The notes under the pieces are model-generated. The model did no database searches. It had not been told where the DNA came from and worked only from the letters and a program-made list of their open reading frames with translations. A stretch of DNA of 49,967 nucleotides from Acidimicrobiales bacterium (GTDB taxonomy: Bacteria > Actinomycetota > Acidimicrobiia > Acidimicrobiales > UBA8592), in the NCBI GenBank assembly GCA_030740795.1, contig JASLWO010000071.1:1-49967 (forward strand), written 5' to 3'. The translations under genes and the position numbers were made by a program. Of this stretch, positions 16,111-25,281 are shown piece by piece (the stretch's first letter is position 1; each line of letters starts with the position of its first letter).

Positions 16111-17367
16111 ATGGACTTCACAATCCCAGAAAAAACCCAAAAACTCCTCAAGGACCTAGATTCGTTCATTGAAGACGTAATTAAACCAATCGAAGAAGAA
16201 GATGACAACATCCGCTTCTTTGATCACCGGCGAGAAGATAGCCGCACCGACTGGGACAGGGAAGGACTCCCGAATGCGGAGTGGGAGAACCTCCTCAAAC
16301 GGATGCGCGTAGAAGCAGATAAAGCAGGCTTCTGGCGGTACCAATTACCTACCAGATTCGGAGGTCAAAATGGAAATAATCTAGACATGGCCGTAGTCCG
16401 TGAACACTTGGCAAGAAAAGGTCTGGGATTGCATAATGACCTTCAAAATGAAAGCTCAATCGTAGGAAACCTTGTCACTGTTCTCATGATGGAACGATTC
16501 GGTAGCGAAGCGCAACAAGAATACTGGATTCCCAAGATGCTCAATGGTGAAGCAAGAATCGGGTTCGGGTTAACTGAACCTCTTCATGGCTCTGACGCTA
16601 CTTGGATGGAAACCACAGCCGTGCGCGATGGTGATGAGTGGATCATCACTGGTGAGAAATACTGGAACACAGGACTGCATCACGCTACGCATGACTACAT
16701 TTTCGCAAGGACATCAGGCGAACCAGGAGAAGGGAACGGAATTACCTGCTTCATCGTGCCGACAGATTCTCAGGGATTCAAAGTTGAAGAATTTATGTGG
16801 ACATTTAACATGCCCACAGACCACGCCCACGTCACTCTTAATCAGGTGCGAGTCAATCATGCCGATATTCTTGGCGAAGAAGGGAAAGGATTACAAACAG
16901 CCCAACTCTTTGTTCATGAAAATCGTATACGGCAAGCCGCATCTTCGCTAGGAGCGGGACTGCACTGCATAGACACTGCTGTTGAATGGGCATCAAACCG
17001 GGTGGTGTTTGGAAAACCCTTGGCCCAGAATCAAGCTATCCAGTTTCCGCTAGCGGAACTTTACACGGAAGCAGAAATGATCCGTGCCTTGATATGGAAA
17101 ACAGCGTGGCAACTAGACGAAGGCATCGACCACATGGAAATCACCGACAAGGTCGCTATGTGCAACTACAGAGGTAACCGGTTCTGCTGTGATGCAGCCG
17201 ATCGAGCGATGCAAACCTGCGGAGGTCAAGGCTACGGAAGAAAAATGCCGTTCGAACACATCTACCGGCATCACCGCCGGTACCGGATCACTGAAGGATC
17301 TGAAGAGATACAAATTAGGAAAGTCGCTGGCAAACTATTTGGTTACGCTTCAAGAGCCAAAGGTTAA
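16111..17367 (+). CDS. Acyl-CoA dehydrogenase
   Basis: A 418-residue acyl-CoA dehydrogenase. FAD/substrate segments FGLTEPLHGSDATWMET and ITGEKYWNTG are present. The C-terminal YRITEGSEEIQIRK carries a glutamate at the position of the medium-chain enzyme's catalytic base. It should oxidise an acyl-CoA to the enoyl-CoA and pass electrons to ETF. AAGGAAACAATT before ATG 16111 fixes the start; the upstream open frame to 16003 overlaps the nitroreductase. Chain specificity cannot be told. Confidence 0.88.
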   Translation: MDFTIPEKTQKLLKDLDSFIEDVIKPIEEEDDNIRFFDHRREDSRTDWDREGLPNAEWENLLKRMRVEADKAGFWRYQLPTRFGGQNGNNLDMAVVREHLARKGLGLHNDLQNESSIVGNLVTVLMMERFGSEAQQEYWIPKMLNGEARIGFGLTEPLHGSDATWMETTAVRDGDEWIITGEKYWNTGLHHATHDYIFARTSGEPGEGNGITCFIVPTDSQGFKVEEFMWTFNMPTDHAHVTLNQVRVNHADILGEEGKGLQTAQLFVHENRIRQAASSLGAGLHCIDTAVEWASNRVVFGKPLAQNQAIQFPLAELYTEAEMIRALIWKTAWQLDEGIDHMEITDKVAMCNYRGNRFCCDAADRAMQTCGGQGYGRKMPFEHIYRHHRRYRITEGSEEIQIRKVAGKLFGYASRAKG

Positions 17368-17429
17368 TTCTGCCATTAGGATACCCACGTCCCTGAGAAT
17401 GAATCCTCCCAGTGACCTTGAAAGGAACA

Positions 17430-19094
17430 ATGCTCTACTTACTCAAAAGAATCAGTATCTTGTCGGTGATTTTATTAATTTTAGCAAGTTGTGGAGGGTC
17501 AACGAGTTCTAGCGAAACCCCTGCAGAAACATCAGAGGAAACAACTGAGGAAGCCCCCGTAGAAGCCCCCGAAGACACACCTGAGGAAACAACGGCGTCA
17601 ACTGCAGTTGAATCACAAGTTGATGAAGGCGAGTGGAGAGATAATCTGATTCAAGTTCTTGCGTCCTCAATGCCCTTTGAGAAACCTGATTTTGTAGCGT
17701 GTGTGATAGATAATGTGCATGGTGACATTGGTGTCGGTTTCGATGAAATGTATGAAAAGATCATCTCCGATGACCCTACAACTGAAGAATGGAAAGAATC
17801 ATTCTTCGCCTCTTATTATGATTGCTCATCATTACTAACCCAAGAAGAAATTGCTCAACTCTTTCCAGAAGACGAGGAACCGCCAACGCTTGCCACTGAT
17901 GAGTTGGCCAATGAAATTTCGGAAAGACTTCAAGTGTGGCTACTTGCTAATGGAGCTCCTGGGTCATCCGTTTCAGTCCTTCTTCCTGATGGATCGCAAG
18001 TCAACGTGGCGGAAGGAGCTAGAGATAGAATCGGAACACCGGCATCGGTAGATGACTACTGGCGCATAGCAAGCATTTCGAAGCCCATAACATCAGCTGT
18101 CGTTCTCAAACTGGTTGAACAAGGTGCAATAGGAATAGATGAGCCAGTCATGACTTATCTTGGAAGCGACTGGGCTACTGGATACGTACTTGATGGAATC
18201 GATTATGCCCCATTAATCACCATCCGCCAGATCTTAAACCACACCGACGGGTTCCCAGAGTACGCATTTGATCCCGGGTTTTATTTGCTAGCAAGCTCCA
18301 GACTTGATGTTGTTTTCGAACCTCAAGAAATCGTGGATTGGGCATTTGGAAGAGGACCTCAATACGTTCCCGGAACTGAATACGCCTACAACACCGTCGG
18401 CCACGTCGTAGCAGGTTTAGTTATTGAGGCAGTGACGGGAAGTCAAGCACACGAATTGATCAGGGAGTACATAACTATTCCGGCCAATGCCCCAGACATG
18501 TATCTCCCTCCAAAAGAATTCCCGCCAAGCATGGTTCCTTCAATGTTTGTTCAGGGAGAACTCGCCACTCTCATATCATTCCTTCCCGGACTCGCTCCCT
18601 ACTTAGAAGAAGCGAGAATCAGTGAAGAAGTAATTGATTTGAGCGTCGGGCCGCAAGAAGTTCTTTCGTCAGTGGGGTGGACTGGCGGAGGCGTTGAAGC
18701 CCAGATGGATGACCTCGCCAGAGTATTTAAAGCTATGTTTGATGGGACTATCCTCAAACCAGAAACCATTGAACTTTTCTCTGAAAAGGCCATCGGCACC
18801 TCATACGCGTTAGGGATCCAATTAAGCGAAAGAGTCGGCTACGCGACATATGAACACGGGGGAGGAGTCCCAGGTTTCCGATCCCATGCCCGTTATTTCC
18901 CTGATCTAGATATATCAATCGCTCTTTCAACGAACATGATCCCCGTTGACCCAGATGTTGGAAGTATCGCTGATGAAATCACAGAAATTGTTATCAGGCA
19001 TTTGCAAGAAAATGGTTGGGAATTACCCGAACCGAACACATCAGACGCGGAGCCCTTACCTGCGGAATCAACTAATACAGGTGAAGTAGGATAA
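17430..19094 (+). CDS. Lipoprotein serine hydrolase (class C beta-lactamase/esterase family)
   Basis: A 554-residue exported hydrolase. A hydrophobic signal ends in LILASC, a lipobox with Cys21, followed by a long Glu/Thr/Pro-rich linker and then a short helical region before the enzyme. The serine nucleophile and lysine are S215-I-S-K218. The Tyr block is YAYNTVGH (residues 318-325), where the usual Y-x-N asparagine is shifted. The last motif is HGG at 476-478. Members act as D-alanyl carboxypeptidases, esterases or beta-lactamases; which one is unclear. GAAAGGAACA precedes ATG 17430. Confidence 0.87.
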   Translation: MLYLLKRISILSVILLILASCGGSTSSSETPAETSEETTEEAPVEAPEDTPEETTASTAVESQVDEGEWRDNLIQVLASSMPFEKPDFVACVIDNVHGDIGVGFDEMYEKIISDDPTTEEWKESFFASYYDCSSLLTQEEIAQLFPEDEEPPTLATDELANEISERLQVWLLANGAPGSSVSVLLPDGSQVNVAEGARDRIGTPASVDDYWRIASISKPITSAVVLKLVEQGAIGIDEPVMTYLGSDWATGYVLDGIDYAPLITIRQILNHTDGFPEYAFDPGFYLLASSRLDVVFEPQEIVDWAFGRGPQYVPGTEYAYNTVGHVVAGLVIEAVTGSQAHELIREYITIPANAPDMYLPPKEFPPSMVPSMFVQGELATLISFLPGLAPYLEEARISEEVIDLSVGPQEVLSSVGWTGGGVEAQMDDLARVFKAMFDGTILKPETIELFSEKAIGTSYALGIQLSERVGYATYEHGGGVPGFRSHARYFPDLDISIALSTNMIPVDPDVGSIADEITEIVIRHLQENGWELPEPNTSDAEPLPAESTNTGEVG

Positions 19095-19110
19095 GAAAAT
19101 CGGGGTTGTA

Positions 19111-20577
19111 ATGAATCTAAGAGTAGAAACCCAATTAGGCCCAGTTAAAGGCAGAGAACGAAACGGGATCTTCCTTTTTGCTGGGATACCTTATGCTTCA
19201 GCTCCAACCGGTAACTACAGATTCGCCCCGCCACAACCCGTCCCATCATGGGCAGAAACTCTTGACGCAACACAATTTGGCCCTGTAGCTCCGCAATTGC
19301 CTGGAGAAGGCTTAACCGACTCCCATGAAGTTTCTTGGGATGAGGATTGCCTAACTCTTAATATCTGCACTCCTTCCACCGATGAAAATAAACGCCCAGT
19401 GATGGTATGGATTCACGGAGGAGCGTACCGGAATGGGACAGGTTCCATTCCATGGTATGACGGAACAAAATTCGCCAAGGAAAGCGACGTAGTCATTGTC
19501 ACAATCAACTACCGCCTCGGAGCTCTAGGATTCGCGAGAATTCCCGAAGCTCCAACATCGGGAATAAACGGGATATTGGACCAAATCGCCGCGCTTACTT
19601 GGGTGAAAAACAATATTGCAAACTTTGGCGGAGATCCAGATCAAGTGACGATCGCTGGAGAATCTGCTGGCGCTTTCAGCGTCTCAACGATTATGGCAAT
19701 GCCAATGAGCCGAGGACTCTTTTGCAAAGCAATAACGCAAAGCGGAGCAGGGCATCATGTGATCACCCAAGAAGAAGCGGGAACAGCAGGGCAACTCTTT
19801 ATGGAACGTTTAGGAGCCAGTTCTCTTGATGATCTTCAAACACGGACGGTTGATGAAATCCTAGAAGCGCAACAATATGTTGAAGAGCGTTCCAATAAAT
19901 TTATGACTGCTGGGCAACTACCGTTCTACCCATCAATCACGCCTGGATTATTGACCGATCACCCTATAGCCCTATTTCAAAAAGGAGCTTCTGCAGATAT
20001 TCCTCTTCTCACTGGGACTAATACGGACGAGACTTCCTTATGGGGCACCAACCAAATCCCTGAAGAGAAACTTCAGAAATGGTTAAGTAACTATGTGAGT
20101 GAACCTGTCCCGTTCATAGAAGCGATACGCCAAGATAGAGGAGATGTCTCAGCAGGTGAGATAGCTCTCGCCATTTCAACTGATCACACGTTCCGAATTC
20201 CAGCCATACGCATGGCAGAAGCTAGGCAAAAGCACGGTGGTGAGTCTTGGATGTATGAATTCGATTGGAAAAGTAAAGCTTTTAATGGTGCGCTTGGATC
20301 CTGTCATGCCTTGGAGATCCCGTTCGCTTTTGGAACGTTGAATGCTAAGGGAACGGATCTGTTTCTTGGAACTTCTGAACTTCCAACTCATGTTGGTGAC
20401 GTGATGCACGCGGCATGGGCAACCTTTGTTCGAGAAGGTAAGCCAGGTACGGATTCACTCGGTGAATGGCCAATATATGAAATGCCAGAAAGAAAAGTTA
20501 TGCGGTTCGCTGATGAGACAGCTCTTGTCAGTAACCCATGGCCGGCAGCGCGTGAATCTTGGGAGTGGCAACGCTAG
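19111..20577 (+). CDS. Carboxylesterase / type B lipase family protein
   Basis: A 488-residue alpha/beta-hydrolase of the carboxylesterase (COesterase) family. The oxyanion segment is WIHGGAYRNG, the nucleophile is Ser185 in GESAG, the acid is probably Glu307 in TDETS, and the histidine is His399 in CHALEIPF. No signal peptide is visible, so it is probably cytoplasmic. It follows the lipoprotein serine hydrolase by 16 bases, so a two-step extracellular/intracellular ester breakdown is conceivable (inference). It ends one base from the convergent DDAH-like gene. Confidence 0.9.
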   Translation: MNLRVETQLGPVKGRERNGIFLFAGIPYASAPTGNYRFAPPQPVPSWAETLDATQFGPVAPQLPGEGLTDSHEVSWDEDCLTLNICTPSTDENKRPVMVWIHGGAYRNGTGSIPWYDGTKFAKESDVVIVTINYRLGALGFARIPEAPTSGINGILDQIAALTWVKNNIANFGGDPDQVTIAGESAGAFSVSTIMAMPMSRGLFCKAITQSGAGHHVITQEEAGTAGQLFMERLGASSLDDLQTRTVDEILEAQQYVEERSNKFMTAGQLPFYPSITPGLLTDHPIALFQKGASADIPLLTGTNTDETSLWGTNQIPEEKLQKWLSNYVSEPVPFIEAIRQDRGDVSAGEIALAISTDHTFRIPAIRMAEARQKHGGESWMYEFDWKSKAFNGALGSCHALEIPFAFGTLNAKGTDLFLGTSELPTHVGDVMHAAWATFVREGKPGTDSLGEWPIYEMPERKVMRFADETALVSNPWPAARESWEWQR

Positions 20578-20578
20578 A

Positions 20579-21451
20579 TCAAGACCTAAGAATCGGTCGT
20601 GTCAAGCAAGTGGGACCACCTTCGCATGGGATGCAAAGTTCATCTCCATCAAATAAAGAAACGGAACACCCCGCTTCAATCATTAACCGGTGAGTTTCTG
20701 GAAATCCGTTAATTGCTATGACTTCGCGTGAAGCAGTAGCCAAAACATTCAACGACAATCCGTGACTCTCTTCAAATTCCTTTTCTGATGCTGTCAATAA
20801 CTCAAAACCAAAATCGATCAGGGCTGCGGCAAGCCCTTCAGGGAGCAAAGGTTCAAAGACAATAGCTAAATCGTTGTCAAGAGGGCTGACTAATGACATT
20901 AAATGCAAACAGGCATCAGGCCCTTTGTAAAAAGGTAGGTCAAATTGCATCACCTCTATGCCATCAACGGAAACAAGGTCACGAAATTGCGAAATTCCAG
21001 CATCGTTGCTTCTGAATCCTTTGCCGACAGCCAAAGTGCCTTCATTAAGCCAAAAACAATCGCCGCCTTCAATAGTTCCTGGAGGTTCTATCGAACCAAT
21101 GATAGGTATTTCAGAAGACTCATAGAATGTTCGGTGCACATCTATTTCCCCTAATCGTTTTTCTTTTCCGGGGCGTAAGAGGACTGCTCCGGAAGGAAGC
21201 ATGAAAGAAGGGTCGTATGTGAAAATAGAATCAGCTAAATCATCTTTTTCGCTGCCAAGCCATAGAATTTCTGCCCCCGAAGTTTCCAATAATGAAACGA
21301 AATTAGAGAATTGCTGCAAAAGAACTTGTTGATTCAAAGGCTTCGCATAATGCCATTCATCTATGTCAGCAGACAGAATCGCGGACGGTTGGCGAACAGC
21401 GACCCTTTCCAAGGTCCCCGACATTGAATTCACTCCAAATTTAGAATCCAT
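20579..21451 (-). CDS. Amidinotransferase / dimethylarginine dimethylaminohydrolase-like protein
   Basis: A 290-residue protein of the guanidino-group-modifying (DDAH/arginine deiminase) superfamily. A GGDCFW segment carries the substrate-binding aspartate, ACLHLMS the catalytic histidine, and C282 in PTCLTRP the nucleophile. It would hydrolyse a guanidine such as (methyl)arginine to a citrulline-type product plus an amine. AGAGG five bases upstream of ATG 21451 decides the start; the frame to 21565 would overlap the cysteine hydrolase. It is eight bases downstream of that gene, suggesting nitrogen scavenging from methylated amino acids (inference). Confidence 0.85.
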   Translation of the reverse strand: MDSKFGVNSMSGTLERVAVRQPSAILSADIDEWHYAKPLNQQVLLQQFSNFVSLLETSGAEILWLGSEKDDLADSIFTYDPSFMLPSGAVLLRPGKEKRLGEIDVHRTFYESSEIPIIGSIEPPGTIEGGDCFWLNEGTLAVGKGFRSNDAGISQFRDLVSVDGIEVMQFDLPFYKGPDACLHLMSLVSPLDNDLAIVFEPLLPEGLAAALIDFGFELLTASEKEFEESHGLSLNVLATASREVIAINGFPETHRLMIEAGCSVSLFDGDELCIPCEGGPTCLTRPILRS

Positions 21452-21458
21452 GTAACCT

Positions 21459-22079
21459 CTATTCGTTTCCTTGGACCCGTGATAGCAGAGGCGCATCAGA
21501 AACCAGTAAGTCTCGAACGTCATCGAGGCGCAAACTAGTGCAAAACTCTCCATGAAGATTCGCAACCGTCATCTCATGAACAACTTGAGGGTCATAATCA
21601 ACCCCATCAGGGCCGATACGGTTTGTAGTTGCGCATCCTTCAGGGATCAGATACGTGTCATAGCCCATATTCCCAGCCATTCTCACCGTCGTTTCAACAC
21701 ACATATTTGTGAAGAAACCCATTACAACAAGACGTGTAATTCCGCGACTAGTGAATTCCTCATGAAGTGAAGTCCCGACAAATCCGCTGTTAACACTTTT
21801 CACGACAGAAATGTCCTCATTGGAAACAACAAACCCGGCTTTTAACTTTCCTGATGCCAGATCTAATTTGAGAGGAGAATTTTCCTCAACGGAATCGTGA
21901 AGAGTGAAAGCCACGGGGAGCCCCTGAGATCGCCATGTGGAAAGAAGGTCAAGCATTTTACTTTCGGCATCAGGGTTATTCCTACGCCCGGTCACGCCAC
22001 CCCAATGAGTGAGATCATCAACTCCCACCTGAACGTCTATAAGCAATAAAGCTGTGTCGGTAGCGAAACGGTTGATCAT
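21459..22079 (-). CDS. Isochorismatase-family cysteine hydrolase
   Basis: A 206-residue cysteine hydrolase with the catalytic triad D15 (LLLIDVQ), K94 (VVKSVNSGF) and C127 (TNMCVETT). The family includes isochorismatases, nicotinamidases and other amidohydrolases. The cysteine points to an amide or carbamoyl substrate rather than isochorismate. The start is uncertain: ATG 22079 lacks a good ribosome binding site, and TTG 22118 would add 13 residues. It is the first gene of a two-gene minus operon with the DDAH-like enzyme. Confidence 0.83.
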   Translation of the reverse strand: MINRFATDTALLLIDVQVGVDDLTHWGGVTGRRNNPDAESKMLDLLSTWRSQGLPVAFTLHDSVEENSPLKLDLASGKLKAGFVVSNEDISVVKSVNSGFVGTSLHEEFTSRGITRLVVMGFFTNMCVETTVRMAGNMGYDTYLIPEGCATTNRIGPDGVDYDPQVVHEMTVANLHGEFCTSLRLDDVRDLLVSDAPLLSRVQGNE

Positions 22080-22188
22080 CTTCGGAGGATAACAGTCAGA
22101 TAAAAGCCTTCCAAACAAAGCTCCCTATTCAGATTAAACAATTACGAAAACATCATCTACAGTTCATTGATAAGAGAGAGGAAACGAC

Positions 22189-22629
22189 ATGGAAGACGCC
22201 TTGCAAGAGATATTGGACCGTCAAGAAATCATTGACCTTACAATCGCTTACGGCTGGTTACTAGATCATGGCCCAAGAGAACGATTGGATACCGTGTTCA
22301 CCGAAGACGCTGTATGCGACTACATGAGTGTTGTTGTTGAAGGGTTGCCAGCGATCATCGAAAAGGTGACTAATGCGCTTGGACCGTTAGACGCATCGCA
22401 ACACATCGTAAGCAACCAACAAGTCACAATTAACGGAGATACAGCGACATGTCGATGCTATTTGCACGCGCAACATACTCTACGGGGAACAGAAGGGGGA
22501 GATAATTTCGTTATCGCCGGAAGATACGAAGATGAATTAATCCGAACTCCCGACGGTTGGCGCATAACATTCCGGAAACTCTCTAGAGATTGGACAGAAG
22601 GCAACCCCGGCATCCGCCAACGATCATGA
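22189..22629 (+). CDS. SnoaL-like (NTF2-fold) protein
   Basis: A 146-residue SnoaL-like protein. RQEIIDLTIAYGWLLD at the N-terminus, H-x-V-S-N-Q-Q-V in the middle and WRITFRKLS near the end follow the fold's strand pattern. The function is unassigned; such proteins act as isomerases, dehydratases or carriers of small hydrophobic ligands. GAGAGGAAACGAC precedes the start. Its TGA overlaps the ATG of the LLM oxidoreductase by four bases, so the two are translationally coupled. Confidence 0.83.
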   Translation: MEDALQEILDRQEIIDLTIAYGWLLDHGPRERLDTVFTEDAVCDYMSVVVEGLPAIIEKVTNALGPLDASQHIVSNQQVTINGDTATCRCYLHAQHTLRGTEGGDNFVIAGRYEDELIRTPDGWRITFRKLSRDWTEGNPGIRQRS

Positions 22630-23459
22630 GATTCGCGATTAGTACTGCGCCACAGAGATGCTCGTGGGATTGGCTTTTGGAAGTCTGGCAACGCGCCGAT
22701 GATTTAGAAATATTTGAATCTGGATGGACTTTCGACCACTTCTACCCACTCTTTGGAGACTCCACTGAAGATTGCCTTGAAGGATGGATCACATTGACCG
22801 CTTTGTTACAGGAAACGAAAAGAATCCGAGGTGGTGTTCTAGTAACCGGCATGCTTTATCGACATCCAGCGCTGCTAGCCAACATGGCATCAACACTAGA
22901 TATAACTTCTGGGGGGAGATTAGAACTTGGAATAGGAGCTGGTTGGAATGAAGAGGAATGCGAAGCCTACGGGTTCAACCTAGGGTCAATGGAAGACCGA
23001 TTTGACCGATTTGAAGAAGGCATGGAAGTCCTAACTAAACTCCTGACCCAAGACCGATCAGATTTTTCAGGGAACTGGTACACCTTGAAGAATGCAATGA
23101 ATAATCCAAAGGGGCCACAAAACCCTTTGCCTATCTGCATCGGTGGAGGAGGATTAAGAAGAACCATCCCTGCGGTGGTCCGACATGCCCACCATTGGAA
23201 CTATGGTACTCAGACCATGTCGCTTGACGATTTCAAAATGAGGCACACAGTTTTTCTTCAAGCTTGTGCAGAAGCAGAACGCGACCCTAAAGAGATTCTC
23301 ATTTCTACAATGCTGCGATTCGATGGCGACATTGATGCGACCATTCAACAAGCCCGAGAATATGAAGAAGCTGGAGTCTCTCTCGGAATCGTCTCGATTC
23401 CCAAGGATAAACCTCCTGAAATCGTTGAACAGATCGCTGATGGGTTCGCAAAAATCTAA
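22626..23459 (+). CDS. LLM-class (F420-dependent-type) oxidoreductase
   Basis: A 277-residue luciferase-like TIM-barrel oxidoreductase. Typical blocks are ESGWTFDHF near residue 32, GVLVTGMLYRHPALLA, the SGGRLELGIGAGW-x-EEE block and PLPICIGGGG. Actinobacterial members mostly use coenzyme F420; FMN cannot be excluded. The ATG overlaps the stop of the SnoaL gene. It precedes an acyl-CoA dehydrogenase by 65 bases. Confidence 0.87.
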   Translation: MRFAISTAPQRCSWDWLLEVWQRADDLEIFESGWTFDHFYPLFGDSTEDCLEGWITLTALLQETKRIRGGVLVTGMLYRHPALLANMASTLDITSGGRLELGIGAGWNEEECEAYGFNLGSMEDRFDRFEEGMEVLTKLLTQDRSDFSGNWYTLKNAMNNPKGPQNPLPICIGGGGLRRTIPAVVRHAHHWNYGTQTMSLDDFKMRHTVFLQACAEAERDPKEILISTMLRFDGDIDATIQQAREYEEAGVSLGIVSIPKDKPPEIVEQIADGFAKI

Positions 23460-23524
23460 AAAGAAGATAATAAATCCCGCTCTCTGATGGAGCAAAAACA
23501 GATTTTCTGGTCAATAATTGAAAC

Positions 23525-24775
23525 ATGACTGATATTGAAACGTTCACAGCGGAAGCACGTGTATGGCTAGACGCTAACGCGGACCTCCGGAACATGAATG
23601 ATAGCGGGCGCCGAGAACTTGTCTGGGGCGAAGGCGAGTTCAGCGTTTCCGTATTCCATAACCTTTCTTTTGAAGAAGAAAAAGCCATTATCGACAATGC
23701 GATGGGATGGACCCAGAAAAAAGCTGAAGTCGGCTACCACAAAATTACGTGGGAACCAGAATATGGGGGGATGGGATTAACTAAAGAACACGAAAAAGCT
23801 TTTTTCAAACTCGAAAGTGAATACGAAACCCCAGGCGGCCATGAAACACACAGCGTGACCACTCACTTAATGGCACCTTCAATCCGACTTCTCGGAACAG
23901 AACAGCAAAAAAATGATTGGGTCGCAAAATGGGCAAGTGCGCAGGAAATGTGCTGCCAACTCTTCTCAGAACCATCAGCTGGATCAGATCTTGCAAGTGT
24001 CGCTACCAAAGCAGACAAAGACGGAGAAGAATGGATTCTTAACGGACAAAAAGTCTGGAGTTCAGGGGCCCAGTTCTCCGAATGGGGTATGGCAGTCTGC
24101 AGAACAGACAGTGACCTCCCTAAACATAAAGGAATCACCGTTTTTGTTGTTCCTATGGACGCGCCTGGCGTTGAAATTCGGCAAATTCGGCAAATGAGCG
24201 GGGGAACTTCATTCAATGAAGTCTTCCTAACCGATGTGCGGGTTCCCGACGCATACCGAGTGGGAGATATCGGAGAAGGGTGGAAAGTAGCCCTTACCGT
24301 ACTCGGATTTGAACGAGGTAGTAGTAACGGAAGTTCACGAGTCGGAGGTAACTGGACCCAGGCCAAAGCATTAGCTGAACACCTGGAACTGACCAAAGAC
24401 CCTGTCATCAGAAATGAACTCGCACGACTCTATACCCAGTATCGTATTATGGTCCTCAATGGTCAACGAGTAGCGGCCCAAGCCAAAGCCGGTCAGGCAC
24501 CGGGACCTGAAGGATCCATTTCAAAAATGATCTGGGTCAAGTCAATGAACCTTATGAGCGACGTCATATCAAGACTATTAGGAGCTCGAATGACTGCTGA
24601 TACCGGCGAATGGGGAACATACGAATGGAATGAACATCTACTCGGGGCGCCCGGATACCGGATCGCGGGAGGGTCAGATGAAATTCAACGAAATATCGTG
24701 GGAGAAAGAGTCCTAGGTTTGCCCGGAGAACCTCGTGTAGACAAAAGCATTCCCTACAAAGACGTACTTAAATAA
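23525..24775 (+). CDS. Acyl-CoA dehydrogenase
   Basis: A 416-residue acyl-CoA dehydrogenase with QLFSEPSAGSDLAS and LNGQKVWSSGA segments. The C-terminal YRIAGGSDEIQRN has Gly where medium-chain enzymes carry the catalytic Glu, as in many FadE-type proteins of actinobacteria. The base must come from elsewhere or from a partner subunit (family knowledge plus inference). Its end, RVLGLPGEPRVDKS-x-P-x-KD, is very like that of the enzyme at 45731. It is followed by an SRPBCC gene in the same direction. Confidence 0.88.
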   Translation: MTDIETFTAEARVWLDANADLRNMNDSGRRELVWGEGEFSVSVFHNLSFEEEKAIIDNAMGWTQKKAEVGYHKITWEPEYGGMGLTKEHEKAFFKLESEYETPGGHETHSVTTHLMAPSIRLLGTEQQKNDWVAKWASAQEMCCQLFSEPSAGSDLASVATKADKDGEEWILNGQKVWSSGAQFSEWGMAVCRTDSDLPKHKGITVFVVPMDAPGVEIRQIRQMSGGTSFNEVFLTDVRVPDAYRVGDIGEGWKVALTVLGFERGSSNGSSRVGGNWTQAKALAEHLELTKDPVIRNELARLYTQYRIMVLNGQRVAAQAKAGQAPGPEGSISKMIWVKSMNLMSDVISRLLGARMTADTGEWGTYEWNEHLLGAPGYRIAGGSDEIQRNIVGERVLGLPGEPRVDKSIPYKDVLK

Positions 24776-24815
24776 CTGTTTTGCCTCAATTCTTAGAAAT
24801 CTGTAGGCTTCATAC

Positions 24816-25274
24816 ATGGAAAAAATAGTTACAGTCGCAAGAGAAATAGCCGCAAGCCCAAACGAAGTTTGGGACTTAATCATCGATCTTCCCAACATGG
24901 GACGCTGGTCACCTGAAAATAATGGAGGCAAATGGATCAAAGGATCTACCGGGCCTGAACTCGGAGCAAAATTCAGTGGAGAGAACAGTTGGGAAGGCAA
25001 ATCATGGAAGGCGCCAGTGACGATAACCGAATTTGATGCACCACGACGGTTCGCATTCGAGATGAGAGTCCGCCCAATCGGTGGAGCTGACTGGAGTTTT
25101 GACATAGAACCAACTCCGGAAGGGTGCAAAGTGACACAAACCTGGGTTGATCAACGTACCAAAATCATGAAAGTTGTAGGTGGCAAAATAAGTGGAGTTC
25201 CCGACCGTGCCCTCCACACCGGGATGTCAATGGAAACAACGTTAGAGAATCTCGCAAAAGAGATCGAAGGCTGA
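24816..25274 (+). CDS. SRPBCC family protein
   Basis: A 152-residue START/Bet v 1-like (SRPBCC) protein. The opening VTVAREIAASPNEVWDLIIDLPNMGRW is characteristic, and the fold closes with a long C-terminal helix. Such proteins bind hydrophobic ligands or act as cyclases; no ligand can be named. There is no Shine-Dalgarno. TAGGCT lies six bases before the ATG, so leaderless expression is possible. It ends seven bases from the convergent phosphodiesterase. Confidence 0.8.
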   Translation: MEKIVTVAREIAASPNEVWDLIIDLPNMGRWSPENNGGKWIKGSTGPELGAKFSGENSWEGKSWKAPVTITEFDAPRRFAFEMRVRPIGGADWSFDIEPTPEGCKVTQTWVDQRTKIMKVVGGKISGVPDRALHTGMSMETTLENLAKEIEG

Positions 25275-25281
25275 CAACAAT

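Noticed and set aside
23478-23492. GCTC-TCTGATG-GAGC hairpin as terminator between the LLM and acyl-CoA dehydrogenase genes
   Set aside because: Four-pair stem without a U-run; it could be chance.
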